Assembly: GCA_041916775.1 (NCBI GenBank) | Contig: JAYRYZ010000009.1 | Coordinates: 62,001-126,000 of the forward strand | DNA from: UBA2357 sp041916775 | GTDB taxonomy: Bacteria; Pseudomonadota; Gammaproteobacteria; Burkholderiales; Rhodocyclaceae | Direction: 5' to 3' | Length of the DNA: 64,000 bases | Shown: positions 9,708-18,523 of the stretch, piece by piece | How positions within the stretch are numbered: the first letter of the stretch is position 1 | How the letters are laid out: each line of letters opens with the position of its first letter | Position numbers and translations under genes: made by a program | The notes under the pieces: generated by a model | The model's database searches: none | Told to the model about the DNA's origin: nothing | What the model saw: only the letters and a program-made list of their open reading frames with translations

Positions 9708-9730
9708 GTTGCGAATGGTCATTTCGCAAC
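9708..9730. promoter_or_regulatory. Inverted repeat upstream of purC
   Basis: The perfect 8-bp arms GTTGCGAA and TTCGCAAC are separated by 7 nt. They lie about 64-86 bp before the purC start and about 30 bp before a consensus -10 hexamer. The position suits an operator or a purine-responsive site, but I do not recognise the binding protein. Confidence 0.35.
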
Positions 9731-9758
9731 GAAGCCCCGGCACGCCTCGTGCGCGACT

Positions 9759-9764
9759 TATAAT
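9759..9764 (+). promoter_or_regulatory. Candidate purC -10 box
   Basis: A perfect TATAAT hexamer lies 29 bp before the GTG of purC in otherwise GC-rich sequence. No good -35 is seen at the usual distance, which fits a promoter needing an activator, or one controlled by the inverted repeat just upstream. Confidence 0.45.
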
Positions 9765-9793
9765 TCGAGACTTTTCCCGACGAGATCTGAACC

Positions 9794-10729
9794 GTGTCCG
9801 CCCCTCTTTTCGAATCCAGCATCCGCAGTCTTCCCCTGCTCGGCCGTGGCAAGGTCCGTGACATCTACGCCGTGGACGAGGACAAGCTGCTGATCGTCAC
9901 GAGCGACCGCCTGTCCGCCTTCGATGTGATTCTGCCCAACCCGATTCCCGACAAGGGCCGGGTGCTGACCGCGCTCGCGAACTTCTGGTTCGAGCGGCTC
10001 GGCCACATCATCCCCAACCAGCTCACCGGCATCGCCGCGGAGAGCGTCGTCGCGGCCGACGAGCGCGACCAGGTGGCGGGCCGTGCGCTGGTGGTGAAAC
10101 GGCTCGCGCCGCTGCCGATCGAGGCGGTGGTGCGCGGCTATGTCATCGGCTCGGGCTGGAAGGACTATCAGGCCACCGGCGCGATCTGCGGCATCGCGCT
10201 GCCGGCGGGCCTCGCACAGGCGGCGAAGCTGCCCGCGCCGATCTTCACCCCGGCGAGCAAGGCCGAGGCGGGCGACCACGACGAGAACATCTCCTTCGCC
10301 GAGGCCGAAGAGCGCTGCGAGACGATGCTCGCCGGGGTGCTCGCCGGCACCGGGGTGAGCGGCGCGCAACTCGCTGCGCAGGCGCGCGATGCTGCGATCG
10401 CGCTCTACACGCAGGCCGCCGAATACGCGGCCGGGCGCGGCATCATCATCGCCGACACCAAGTTCGAGTTCGGCGTGGACAAGGCCGGCAGACTGCACCT
10501 CATCGACGAGGCGCTCACGCCGGATTCGTCCCGCTTCTGGCCGGCCGATGGTTACCGGGAGGGCATCAGCCCGCCGAGCTACGACAAACAGTACGTGCGC
10601 GACTACCTCGAGACGCTGGACTGGAACAAGACCGCGCCCGGCCCGCAGCTGCCCGCGGACGTGGTTGCGCGCACCGCCGACAAGTACCGCGAAGCCTATA
10701 CGCGCCTGACAGGGCTCACACTAGACTGA
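9794..10729 (+). CDS. purC: Phosphoribosylaminoimidazole-succinocarboxamide synthase
   Basis: This SAICAR synthetase joins CAIR and aspartate with ATP in purine biosynthesis. The 311-residue protein carries the family landmarks: LLGRGKVRDIYAVDEDKLLIV at the N-terminus, TSDRLSAFDVILPNPIPDKG, VVRGYVIGSGWKDY, and SPPSYDKQYVRDYLE near the C-terminus. This is the longer form of the enzyme found in many proteobacteria and yeast. The start codon is GTG at 9794, chosen because it gives the conserved N-terminus. No other pur genes are adjacent, so the gene appears monocistronic, with its own promoter region at 9708-9764. Confidence 0.95.
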   Translation: MSAPLFESSIRSLPLLGRGKVRDIYAVDEDKLLIVTSDRLSAFDVILPNPIPDKGRVLTALANFWFERLGHIIPNQLTGIAAESVVAADERDQVAGRALVVKRLAPLPIEAVVRGYVIGSGWKDYQATGAICGIALPAGLAQAAKLPAPIFTPASKAEAGDHDENISFAEAEERCETMLAGVLAGTGVSGAQLAAQARDAAIALYTQAAEYAAGRGIIIADTKFEFGVDKAGRLHLIDEALTPDSSRFWPADGYREGISPPSYDKQYVRDYLETLDWNKTAPGPQLPADVVARTADKYREAYTRLTGLTLD

Positions 10730-10748
10730 ATCCGCATCGCTCGCGACC

Positions 10749-10771
10749 GGGCGGCACATCGCATGCCGCCC
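10749..10771 (+). terminator. GC-rich hairpin downstream of purC
   Basis: GGGCGGCA and TGCCGCCC form a perfect 8-bp stem with a 7-nt loop 20 bp after the purC stop. There is no following T-run, so it may be a weak terminator or a 3'-end stabiliser. Confidence 0.4.
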
Positions 10772-10850
10772 GCAACATCCGCACGCAGCGGGTGACAATA
10801 TCCGAGGGGTCACCAGCACTGACGGTCACCCCCGCCCAGGGAGACACATC

Positions 10851-12107
10851 ATGAGCCCGCACGCTTCACGCCGCGGCCTGGCGTACGCGCTGGTGCTGGT
10901 GGCCTACGTCCTTTCGTTCTTCCACCGCTTTGCCCCGGCAGGCATCGCGGGAGACCTGAGCGCCGCCTTCCAGACCAACGCCGCGTCGCTAGGCGCGCTC
11001 GCCGCGACCTACTTCTATGTCTACACGCTGATGCAGATCCCCACCGGCGTGCTGGTGGACACCATCGGCCCGCGCCGCATCCTCATCATCGGCAGCCTCA
11101 TCGCCGCGCTGGGCAGCCTCGCCTTCGCTATGGCCGGCTCGCTGGATGCCGCGCTGGTCGGGCGCACCCTGATCGGGTTGGGTGTGTCGGTAGTGTTCAT
11201 CGCGATGCTGAAGCTGATCGCGCTGTGGTTCGACGAGGGCCGCTTCGCGACCATGGTCGGGGTGTCGATGCTGATCGGCAACGCCGGCTCGGTGCTCGCC
11301 GGCACCCCGCTCGCGACGATCGCCGAGGCGAGCTCGTGGCGCTATGTGTTCTTCGGCACCGCGCTGATCTCGCTCGCGATCGCCGCTGCGAGCGCGCTCT
11401 TCATCCGCGAGGCCCAGGGCGCCCGGCCGCGGGTGGACCGCGCGGTGGTGCTGGGCGGACTCGCGAGCGTGCTGAAGAATCGCGACACCTGGCCTTCGGT
11501 GATCGTGAACTTCGGCATGGCGGGCAGCTTCTTCACTTTCGGCGGACTGTGGGCCACGCCCTACCTGATGCAGGTACATGAGATGAGCCGGGTGATGGCG
11601 GCCAACCACCTGTCGCTCTACTTCGCCGGCTTCGCGGTGGGCTGCTTCGCGATCGGCACACTCTCCGACCGCATCGGCCGGCGCAAGCCGGTGCTGATCG
11701 GCGCAGGCCTGCTGTGCTGCGCGATGTGGGCGCTGTGGCTGTCCGGCCTGCGCATGCCGGTGGGGGTGAGCCAGGCGCTGTTCGCCTTCATGGGGCTGGT
11801 GACAGCGGCGTTCTCGCTCAGCTGGGCCTGCGCGAAGGAGGTGAACCCGCCACAGCTCTCCGGCATGAGCACCAGCGTCACCAACATGGGCGGCTTTCTC
11901 GCCGGTGCGTTGCTGCAGCCGGCGGTGGGCCTGGTCATGGATCTCGGCTGGGACGGCACGCTGGTGGAGGGCGTGCGCCAATACACCACCGCCACCTTCC
12001 TCGCCGGCATCAGCCTCATCGCCGGCGCGGCGGTGCTCGGCACTGTCGCTGCGTTCTTCGTGCGCGAGACGCGTTGCCGCAACGTGTGGCAGCCTGCGGG
12101 CGGCTAA
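10851..12107 (+). CDS. MFS transporter
   Basis: The protein has 418 residues and 12 predicted membrane spans. The major facilitator signature between TM2 and TM3 is present (GVLVDTIGPRRILI), and the equivalent loop in the second half is GTLSDRIGRRKPVLIG. The N-terminal YVLSFFHRFAPAGIAGDLSAAF resembles the nitrate/sugar-phosphate-like MFS branch, but the substrate cannot be read from sequence. A GGGAGA ribosome binding site precedes the ATG. The gene lies between purC and prlC in the same direction, about 120 bp from each. Confidence 0.82.
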   Translation: MSPHASRRGLAYALVLVAYVLSFFHRFAPAGIAGDLSAAFQTNAASLGALAATYFYVYTLMQIPTGVLVDTIGPRRILIIGSLIAALGSLAFAMAGSLDAALVGRTLIGLGVSVVFIAMLKLIALWFDEGRFATMVGVSMLIGNAGSVLAGTPLATIAEASSWRYVFFGTALISLAIAAASALFIREAQGARPRVDRAVVLGGLASVLKNRDTWPSVIVNFGMAGSFFTFGGLWATPYLMQVHEMSRVMAANHLSLYFAGFAVGCFAIGTLSDRIGRRKPVLIGAGLLCCAMWALWLSGLRMPVGVSQALFAFMGLVTAAFSLSWACAKEVNPPQLSGMSTSVTNMGGFLAGALLQPAVGLVMDLGWDGTLVEGVRQYTTATFLAGISLIAGAAVLGTVAAFFVRETRCRNVWQPAGG

Positions 12108-12234
12108 GCCGGGGGATTTAACGAATTCATCCCGCTCATGGCTGGCGTGGATCGGCAGCGGGCGTAAAATGCCCGCACCGCCATGCCAGCGGATGCCCCG
12201 CTGGCGCCGCACCGCCAACCAACCCGTGCATGCC

Positions 12235-14292
12235 ATGAGCAATCCCCTACTCGATTTCGACACCCTTCCGCGCTTCGACGCGATCCGCCCGGAGCACGTC
12301 GACCCCGCGATTCGCGGCCTGATCGCCGAGAACCGTGCCCTCATCGAGCGCCTCGTCGCCGCACCCGAGGCGCCCACCTGGGACGGCTTCGTCGTGCCCA
12401 TGACCGAAGCCGGCGAGCGCCTCGGCCGTGCCTGGGGCATCGTCGGGCATCTCCACAGCGTGAACGACGTGCCCGAGTGGCGCGACGCCTACAACGCGCT
12501 GCTGCCCGAGATCTCGTCCTTCTACGCCGACGTCGGCCAGAACCTCGCGCTGTTCGAGAAGTACCGCGCGCTGCACGACGGCCCGGAATACGCCACCCTG
12601 CACCCGGTGCGCCGCCGCATCCTCGACCATGAACTGCGCGACTTTCGCCTTTCCGGTGCGGAGCTGCCGGACGCGCAGAAGCCGCGCTTCAAGGCAATCC
12701 AGGAAGAACTCTCGGCGCTCGCGGCAAAGTTCTCCGAGAACCTCCTCGACGCCACCAATGCCCACGCCGAGTGGATCGAGGACGAGTCCGCGCTTGCCGG
12801 CATCCCGGACGATGTGCGCGAGGCCGCCCGTGCCGCCGCCGAGAAAGCCGGCCGCAGCGGCTGGAAGTTCACCCTGCAGATGCCGTCCTACCTGCCGGTG
12901 ATGCAGTACGCCGATGACCGCGAACTGCGCGCGCGCATGTACCGCGCCTACGCCACGCGCGCCTCGGAGTTCAACGATGCGGCGCTCGACAACGGCCCGC
13001 TGATCGGCCGCATCCTCGCCCTGCGCACCGAGGAGGCGCGCATGCTGGGCTACGCGAACTTCGCCGAGGTGTCGCTGGTGCCCAAGATGGCGGATTCGCC
13101 CGCCGAGGTGCTCGCCTTCCTGCACGAGCTCGCCGCCAAGGCCAAGCCCTTCGCCGAGCGGGACCTGCAGGAGCTCCAGGCCTTCGCCCGCGCGGACTGC
13201 GGGCTGGAGGTGCTTGAACCCTGGGACGTCAGCTACGTCTCCGAGAAGCTGCGCCAGTCGCGCTATGCGTTCTCCGAGCAGGAGGTCAAGCAGTATTTCC
13301 CCGAGCCCAAGGTCATCGAGGGGCTCTTCAGCGTGATCCGCCAGCTCTACGCGGTGGACATCCTCCCCGACGAGGCGCCACGCTGGGATCCGGACGCGCA
13401 GTTTTTCCGCATCGAGCGCGATGGCGAGCTCGTCGGCCATTTCTACCTCGACCTCCACGCGCGCGAGACCAAGCGCGGCGGCGCCTGGATGGACTCGGCG
13501 CGCAGCCGCTACCGCGGCACGGCCGGGATGCAGACACCGGTCGCCTACCTGGTGTGCAACTTCCCCGGCCCGGTGGGCGGCAAGCCCGCCACCTTCACCC
13601 ACGACGATGTGCTCACCCTGTTCCACGAAGCCGGCCACGGCCTGCACCACCTCCTCACCCAGGTGGACGAACTGGCGGTCTCGGGCATCCACGGCGTCGA
13701 GTGGGATGCGGTCGAGCTCCCCAGCCAGTTCATGGAGAACTTCTGCTGGGAGTGGGATGTACTCCAGGGCATGACCGCACATGTCGACAGCGGCGAGCCG
13801 CTGCCGCGCGCGCTGTACGACAAGATGATCGCGGCGAAGAACTTCCAGAGCGGCCTGATGACGGTACGCCAGCTGGAGTTCTCGCTCTTCGACCTGCGCC
13901 TGCACTCCGAGCTCGAGCCGGTGGACGGCGTGGTCGACCACGCCCGCGTGCTCGCGCTGCTCGACGAGGTGCGGCGCGAGGTGGCGGTGATCATCCCGCC
14001 CGCCTGGCACCGCTTCCCGAACAGCTTCTCGCACATCTTTGCCGGCGGCTATGCGGCCGGCTACTACAGCTACAAGTGGGCGGAGGTGCTGTCTGCCGAC
14101 GCCTTCGAAGCCTTCGAGGAAGCCGGTGCAGGCCGCGGCAGCCTGCTCGACCCGGTGACCGGCGCGCGCTTCTGGCGCGAGGTGCTGGCGGTGGGCGGCA
14201 GCCGCCCGGCGATCGAATCCTTCAAGGCCTTCCGCGGCCGCGCGCCCAGGGTGGATGCGCTGCTGCGCCACAACGGCATGGTGACGACATGA
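12235..14292 (+). CDS. prlC: Oligopeptidase A (M3 family zinc metallopeptidase)
   Basis: This cytoplasmic peptidase degrades short peptides, including cleaved signal peptides. The 685-residue protein is the usual length for PrlC/OpdA. The zinc-binding HEAGH motif is at about residues 464-468, inside LFHEAGHGLHHLL, and the downstream GVEWDAVELPSQFMENF supplies the third ligand region. The frame is open far upstream, but ATG 12235 gives the conserved N-terminus (MSNPLLDFDTLPRFD) and avoids overlap with the MFS gene. Its stop overlaps the next start by ATGA, so the small DUF4124 protein is translationally coupled to it. Confidence 0.94.
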   Translation: MSNPLLDFDTLPRFDAIRPEHVDPAIRGLIAENRALIERLVAAPEAPTWDGFVVPMTEAGERLGRAWGIVGHLHSVNDVPEWRDAYNALLPEISSFYADVGQNLALFEKYRALHDGPEYATLHPVRRRILDHELRDFRLSGAELPDAQKPRFKAIQEELSALAAKFSENLLDATNAHAEWIEDESALAGIPDDVREAARAAAEKAGRSGWKFTLQMPSYLPVMQYADDRELRARMYRAYATRASEFNDAALDNGPLIGRILALRTEEARMLGYANFAEVSLVPKMADSPAEVLAFLHELAAKAKPFAERDLQELQAFARADCGLEVLEPWDVSYVSEKLRQSRYAFSEQEVKQYFPEPKVIEGLFSVIRQLYAVDILPDEAPRWDPDAQFFRIERDGELVGHFYLDLHARETKRGGAWMDSARSRYRGTAGMQTPVAYLVCNFPGPVGGKPATFTHDDVLTLFHEAGHGLHHLLTQVDELAVSGIHGVEWDAVELPSQFMENFCWEWDVLQGMTAHVDSGEPLPRALYDKMIAAKNFQSGLMTVRQLEFSLFDLRLHSELEPVDGVVDHARVLALLDEVRREVAVIIPPAWHRFPNSFSHIFAGGYAAGYYSYKWAEVLSADAFEAFEEAGAGRGSLLDPVTGARFWREVLAVGGSRPAIESFKAFRGRAPRVDALLRHNGMVTT

Positions 14293-14765
14293 ACGCGCGC
14301 GCATTGGCGGCCTGCCTGCTCCTCGCTATCAGCAGCAGCGCGGTCGCGGGCAAGGTCTACAAATGGGTGGACGAGGAAGGCCGGGTGCAGTTCTCCGACC
14401 GTCCACCGCCCACCGGTACCAAGGCCGAGGAGCACAAGGTGTTCTCCGGCGTGCCGGACGCCACCCTGCCCTTTGCGCTGCGCCAGGTGACGGCGAACTT
14501 CCCGGTCACGATCTACACCGCCGAGAACTGCAAGGAGCTGTGCGATAACGCGCGCGCCCTCCTCAAGTCGCGCGGCATTCCGTTCTCTGAGAAGGGCATC
14601 CGCAGCGCCGAGGACGTCAAGGCCTACGAAGCGCTGTTCGGCGGCAAGCCCGAGGTACCAGCCGCAACCGTCGGCAACCAGCAATTGCGTGGCTTCTCCG
14701 CCAGCAGCTGGAACGCGCTGCTCGACCAGGTGGGCTATCCGAAGACGCCGCTGCCGGGTCAGTGA
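14289..14765 (+). CDS. DUF4124 protein with glutaredoxin-like C-terminal domain
   Basis: The 158-residue exported protein has a signal peptide (about residues 1-20), a short DUF4124 domain (VYKWVDEEGRVQFSDRPPP, about 22-42) and a glutaredoxin-like thioredoxin fold (about 70-145). Where glutaredoxins have CPYC, this protein has ENCKELC (two cysteines five apart), followed by the cis-Pro-type VPAATVGNQQLRGF segment. A periplasmic thiol or disulfide role is plausible but unproven. It overlaps the prlC stop by 4 bp. It converges on cbbO with only about 35 bp between the stops. Confidence 0.78.
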   Translation: MNARALAACLLLAISSSAVAGKVYKWVDEEGRVQFSDRPPPTGTKAEEHKVFSGVPDATLPFALRQVTANFPVTIYTAENCKELCDNARALLKSRGIPFSEKGIRSAEDVKAYEALFGGKPEVPAATVGNQQLRGFSASSWNALLDQVGYPKTPLPGQ

Positions 14766-14800
14766 GGGCTGGCGACCGGCATCGACGGTGAGCGTCTCGC

Positions 14801-17227
14801 TCAGCGGGTGAGGCTGGCGAACAGGGTGGGGAGGCGTTCGGGCAGGCGGTCCACGTGGTCGATGATGGTGTAGCGGCCGGCGCCGAAAATGCGTTCCACA
14901 TAGCGGTCGGCGCTGCTGTCCAGCGTCAGGCAGTAGCTGCGCACGCCCTCGGTCGCGAGTTGCTCGACCGCCTTGCGCGCATCCTCGCGCAGAGTCTGGG
15001 GGTCGCGCTCGTCGACATCCGCCGGCTCGCCATCGCTGATCACCAGCAGCAGCTTGCACCGGCCCGGCTGCGCCTTCAGCAGCCGCCCTCCATGACGCAT
15101 CGCAGTCCCCATGCGGGTGGAAAGCCCGCCCTGCATGGCGGCGAGACGCGCGCGCGCGGCGTCATCGAAGCGCTGGCCGAAATCCTTGAAGCGGGTATAG
15201 CGCACATCGTGGCGGCCATCGCTCGCGAAACCGTGGATCGCGAACGGGTCACCGATGCCGGCGATTGCGGTGGCGAGCAGCGCGCAGGCATCGATGGTGA
15301 GCGCCAGCACACTGCGGGTGCTGCCGCGCAGGGCTTCGTTGGTAGATTCGGACAGATCCAGCAGGATCAGTACCGAGAGGTCGCGCTCGTGCACCACATT
15401 GCGCATCGTGATGCGCATGTCCGGCACCCGGCCGCTGCGCAGCGCCACCACCGCATCCACCGCCGCGTTGAGGTCGAGCTCGTCGCCATCCTCCAGCCCG
15501 CGCATGCGCGTCACACCCTGCGGGCGCAGGCGGTCGATGATCTGGCGGATGCGCGCCACCACCGGCTTGTGCGCCTCCAGCACGCCATCCACCCGCGCCG
15601 GGTCGCCGCGGCGCGGACGGTGCTCGTACACCGTCGCCCAGTCGGGACGGTAGAGCTGGGCGCGGTGATCCCACTCCGGGTAGGGGTACGGGTCGGACAC
15701 CGGCGCCTTGCCCTCGCGCGCGTTCCAGGTGCTGCCGTCGTCGTCGTAGAGCACGCCGTCGAGCACCCACACCTCGTCGGCATCGTCGCCGGCGGTCTCG
15801 GTGTCCACCTCGTTCACGAACGCCATCAGCCCGATGCGTCTGCGCTGCTGACGCCGCGCCGAAGGCGGCCCGGCCGGGTCGGCGGCCCAGGCACACTCGG
15901 CTTCCACCCACAGGAAGCGGTTATCGTCGCGGTAGGCGATCGGCAGGCTCGCGAGCACCGCCAGCGACGGCAAACCGCAGTCCTGCTGCAAGGCGTGGTG
16001 CAGCGCGAGCCCGAGCGTGAGACTCAGTCGCGCATCGCGCGGGTGGGCATCCACCTCGGCATGAAAGCGCGCGACGATGTCGGCAAGTGCGGCACTCGGC
16101 GAGAAGGCGGATGCGGCCAGCGGCTCTTCCTTCTGCGGCGGCAGCGGCGAGGGTGACTTCTCCTGCCAGGGCGCCCCCCCAGCCTCCGTCGACACCCCCA
16201 CCTCCGCGCCGAATGCCGCAAGCGCGCGCGCGAGCCACGCCAGCCGGGCGAGCGCCGGGTGGCCGTCGACGCTCGCGGGCTCGGGCAACAGCGCCCGCCA
16301 CAACCTGCCCAGCCCGGGGAAGGCGGCCGCGGCGAAGCGCTCGACGCGTGCATCCTCGATGAAGCCGACGAGGAAGCACTGCGCCGGCGTCAGCGCCTGC
16401 GGCGACAGCGCGGCGGCGGTGTGCATCACATGCGCGGCCATGTGCGCCGCCATTGCGCGGTAGATCTCGCCGCCAGACAAGGCGCTGCCCTCGCCCACAT
16501 CCACCGCGTCGGCGAGATGCAGCATGCCGCCCTCGATGAAGGGGCGAAACGCGGCACTGTCGGCGAGCGCCGGGCGCAGGAAGAAGTCCCGCCCCCAGAA
16601 TGCGCGCAAGGTGAAATTGAGGCGGCGCTGCTGGTCGATGAAGAGCGTGCCACGCCGCTCACGCTTCAGCACTGCCTGGCTGTCGTCGGTCTCGAGCGCG
16701 AAGTAGCGCGCCTGGCCGTCCGCGTCGTGGCGGTAGGCCTCGATGCCGAATTCCACCCAGCGCTGCAGCCCGGAGAGGCTCAGCCGCCCGAGCAAGGTCT
16801 CGGCGTGGGTGAGCATCGGGCGCAGGCCGCGCGGCGCGCGCGAGGCGAGTCGATGCACCAGCTGCAGGTAGGCCTCGAGCATCGCCGCGTCGCCGATCCG
16901 CGCCGCGGCTGCGGGCAGGCCGGAGAGAAGCAGTGCGAGCACGCTGCCGGAGGTGAGTGAGGCGAGCCTCAGCGCCGCGGCCAGCGCGCTGCCGATGGCA
17001 GCCTCACCGCACTCGCGCGCCACCTTGGGCAGCGCCTCGATGCAGGCGAGCACCGGCTCGGCGCCACGCCCGAGGCGCGCGAGCGTGGCCGCGCCCTCCA
17101 GCCAGGCGGTCAGCGCGGCCGGCGACAGCTGCCGCGCCGCGTCGGCGACGCAGGCATCGAGCGTGTCCGCCAGCACCGGCGCCGCCCTGAGTAGCGTGTC
17201 CCGGTGTTCTTCGAGTGCCTGGCTCAT
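14801..17227 (-). CDS. cbbO: CbbO, von Willebrand-domain RubisCO activase partner
   Basis: This 808-residue protein is the VWA subunit that works with the AAA+ protein CbbQ to remove tight-binding sugar phosphates from inhibited RubisCO. The N-terminal two thirds are helical and CbbO-specific. A C-terminal VWA domain (about 610-800) holds an intact MIDAS metal site, DLSES beginning near residue 624, with HGFASDGRHDVRY and LLVISDGEPAD further on. It is last in the cbbLSQO unit, 12 bp after cbbQ. The NorD protein of denitrifiers is a close relative, but the RubisCO neighbours decide in favour of CbbO. Confidence 0.92.
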   Translation of the reverse strand: MSQALEEHRDTLLRAAPVLADTLDACVADAARQLSPAALTAWLEGAATLARLGRGAEPVLACIEALPKVARECGEAAIGSALAAALRLASLTSGSVLALLLSGLPAAAARIGDAAMLEAYLQLVHRLASRAPRGLRPMLTHAETLLGRLSLSGLQRWVEFGIEAYRHDADGQARYFALETDDSQAVLKRERRGTLFIDQQRRLNFTLRAFWGRDFFLRPALADSAAFRPFIEGGMLHLADAVDVGEGSALSGGEIYRAMAAHMAAHVMHTAAALSPQALTPAQCFLVGFIEDARVERFAAAAFPGLGRLWRALLPEPASVDGHPALARLAWLARALAAFGAEVGVSTEAGGAPWQEKSPSPLPPQKEEPLAASAFSPSAALADIVARFHAEVDAHPRDARLSLTLGLALHHALQQDCGLPSLAVLASLPIAYRDDNRFLWVEAECAWAADPAGPPSARRQQRRRIGLMAFVNEVDTETAGDDADEVWVLDGVLYDDDGSTWNAREGKAPVSDPYPYPEWDHRAQLYRPDWATVYEHRPRRGDPARVDGVLEAHKPVVARIRQIIDRLRPQGVTRMRGLEDGDELDLNAAVDAVVALRSGRVPDMRITMRNVVHERDLSVLILLDLSESTNEALRGSTRSVLALTIDACALLATAIAGIGDPFAIHGFASDGRHDVRYTRFKDFGQRFDDAARARLAAMQGGLSTRMGTAMRHGGRLLKAQPGRCKLLLVISDGEPADVDERDPQTLREDARKAVEQLATEGVRSYCLTLDSSADRYVERIFGAGRYTIIDHVDRLPERLPTLFASLTR

Positions 17228-17239
17228 GCCCCGCCCCGT

Positions 17240-18052
17240 TCAGGCGAAGAAGGTGTCGACCGCGGCCGCGAGCGTGTCGCGCATGTCCGGGTCGTCGGTG
17301 ATCGGCACCACCAAAGCCATTTCGCACGCCTCGCGCGCCGGGATGCCGCGCATGATGAGCTGGCCGGCATATACCAGCAGGCGGGTCGACAGGCCTTCGT
17401 CCAATCCGTGTCCCTTGAGATTGCGCGAGCGCTGCGCCACCTGCACCAGTTTCGCTGCAGTAGCGGCATCCACGCCGGACTCATGCGCGACCACCTCGGC
17501 CTCGATGTCGGGCGCCGGGAAGCTGAAGTCCATTGCGCCGAAGCGCTGCTTGGTGGAGGGCTTCAGGTCCTTCATCAGGCTCTGGTAGCCCGGGTTGTAG
17601 GAGATCACGAGGTGAAAGCCCGGATCGGCGCGCACCAGCTCGCCCTTCTTGTCGAGCGGCATCACGCGGCGGTGGTCGGTGAGTGGGTGGATCACCACGG
17701 TGGTGTCCTGGCGCGCCTCGACGATCTCGTCGAGGTAACAGATCGCACCGATGCGCGCCGCGATCGTGAGCGGGCCGTCCTGCCAACGCGTGCCCTGGGC
17801 GTCGAGCAGGAAGCGCCCGACGAGATCGGCGGCGGTCATGTCCTCGTTGCAGGCGACGGTGACGAGCGGCCGGCCGAGGCGCCACGCCATGTGCTCGACG
17901 AAGCGGCTCTTGCCGCAGCCGGTGGGCCCCTTCAGCATCACCGGCATGCGCGCGGCATGGGCCGCCTCGAAGCGGGCGATCTCGTTACCCACCGGGCGGT
18001 ACCAGGGCTCGCGGCGGATCTGGTACTGGTCGATGTCGATGTCGATGTTCAT
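17240..18052 (-). CDS. cbbQ: CbbQ, MoxR-class AAA+ RubisCO activase
   Basis: The 270-residue ATPase has Walker A GPTGCGKS at about residues 42-49, Walker B ICYLDE at about 104-109, and the sensor region VISYNPGYQSL. CbbQ forms hexamers that use ATP to reactivate RubisCO, with CbbO bridging to the substrate. The start at 18052 (MNIDIDIDQYQI) is preferred over an upstream in-frame ATG because it matches the family N-terminus. It lies 64 bp after cbbS. NirQ and NorQ are near-identical families, so the assignment rests partly on position. Confidence 0.93.
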   Translation of the reverse strand: MNIDIDIDQYQIRREPWYRPVGNEIARFEAAHAARMPVMLKGPTGCGKSRFVEHMAWRLGRPLVTVACNEDMTAADLVGRFLLDAQGTRWQDGPLTIAARIGAICYLDEIVEARQDTTVVIHPLTDHRRVMPLDKKGELVRADPGFHLVISYNPGYQSLMKDLKPSTKQRFGAMDFSFPAPDIEAEVVAHESGVDAATAAKLVQVAQRSRNLKGHGLDEGLSTRLLVYAGQLIMRGIPAREACEMALVVPITDDPDMRDTLAAAVDTFFA

Positions 18053-18116
18053 GGGGCAGTCTCCGGCGCACGGACGGCTTGCGCCCGCGCGCACTCGTTA
18101 CTGATACGGGTTGTAC

Positions 18117-18473
18117 CTAAACCGTACGCCCGCGGTAGATCACCATCGAGGCGCCCTGCGACTGCCGGAGGTTGTCGTAGCCGACGAGGCGCACATGGTT
18201 GTCCGGGTTCGCCGCGTGACAGGCCTCGGCCTCGCCGAGGATGGTGTCGACGTCGGTCTCGCCGAACATCGGCAGCTTCCACATGTACCAGTAGGAATCC
18301 ATCAGGTACTGCGGCTCGGTGTGTTCGATGGCCGGGTTCCAGCCGCGCGCGACGATGTATTCCACCTGGCGGCGGATCTCCGCCGGGCTCATCGGCGGCA
18401 GGTAGGAAAAGGTCTCGAACTTGCGGCTCGCCGGCTCCGAGAGGCGGCTCGTGTAATCCTGCATTTCACTCAT
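18117..18473 (-). CDS. cbbS: RubisCO small subunit, form IA
   Basis: The 118-residue protein matches form I small subunits: FETFSYLPPMSPAEIRRQ near the N-terminus, then the VEYIVARGWNPAIEH and YWYMWKLPMFGETD signatures, ending VRLVGYDNLRQSQGASMVIY. It assembles as the L8S8 caps with CbbL. The start at 18473 is preceded by a GGAG-like site. It lies 50 bp downstream of cbbL and is followed by cbbQ. Confidence 0.96.
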   Translation of the reverse strand: MSEMQDYTSRLSEPASRKFETFSYLPPMSPAEIRRQVEYIVARGWNPAIEHTEPQYLMDSYWYMWKLPMFGETDVDTILGEAEACHAANPDNHVRLVGYDNLRQSQGASMVIYRGRTV

Positions 18474-18523
18474 GACGGGTCTCCTGATCGTCTTGGGGTG
18501 GCGCGCTATCGATCGCAACGCGC

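Noticed and set aside
9660..9720. tRNA-like GGATTCGA sequence
   Set aside because: It lacks the acceptor stem and other arms, and nothing folds into a cloverleaf.
12247..14304. 685-codon antisense frame over prlC
   Set aside because: It is a composition artefact opposite an unmistakable M3 peptidase with HEAGH.
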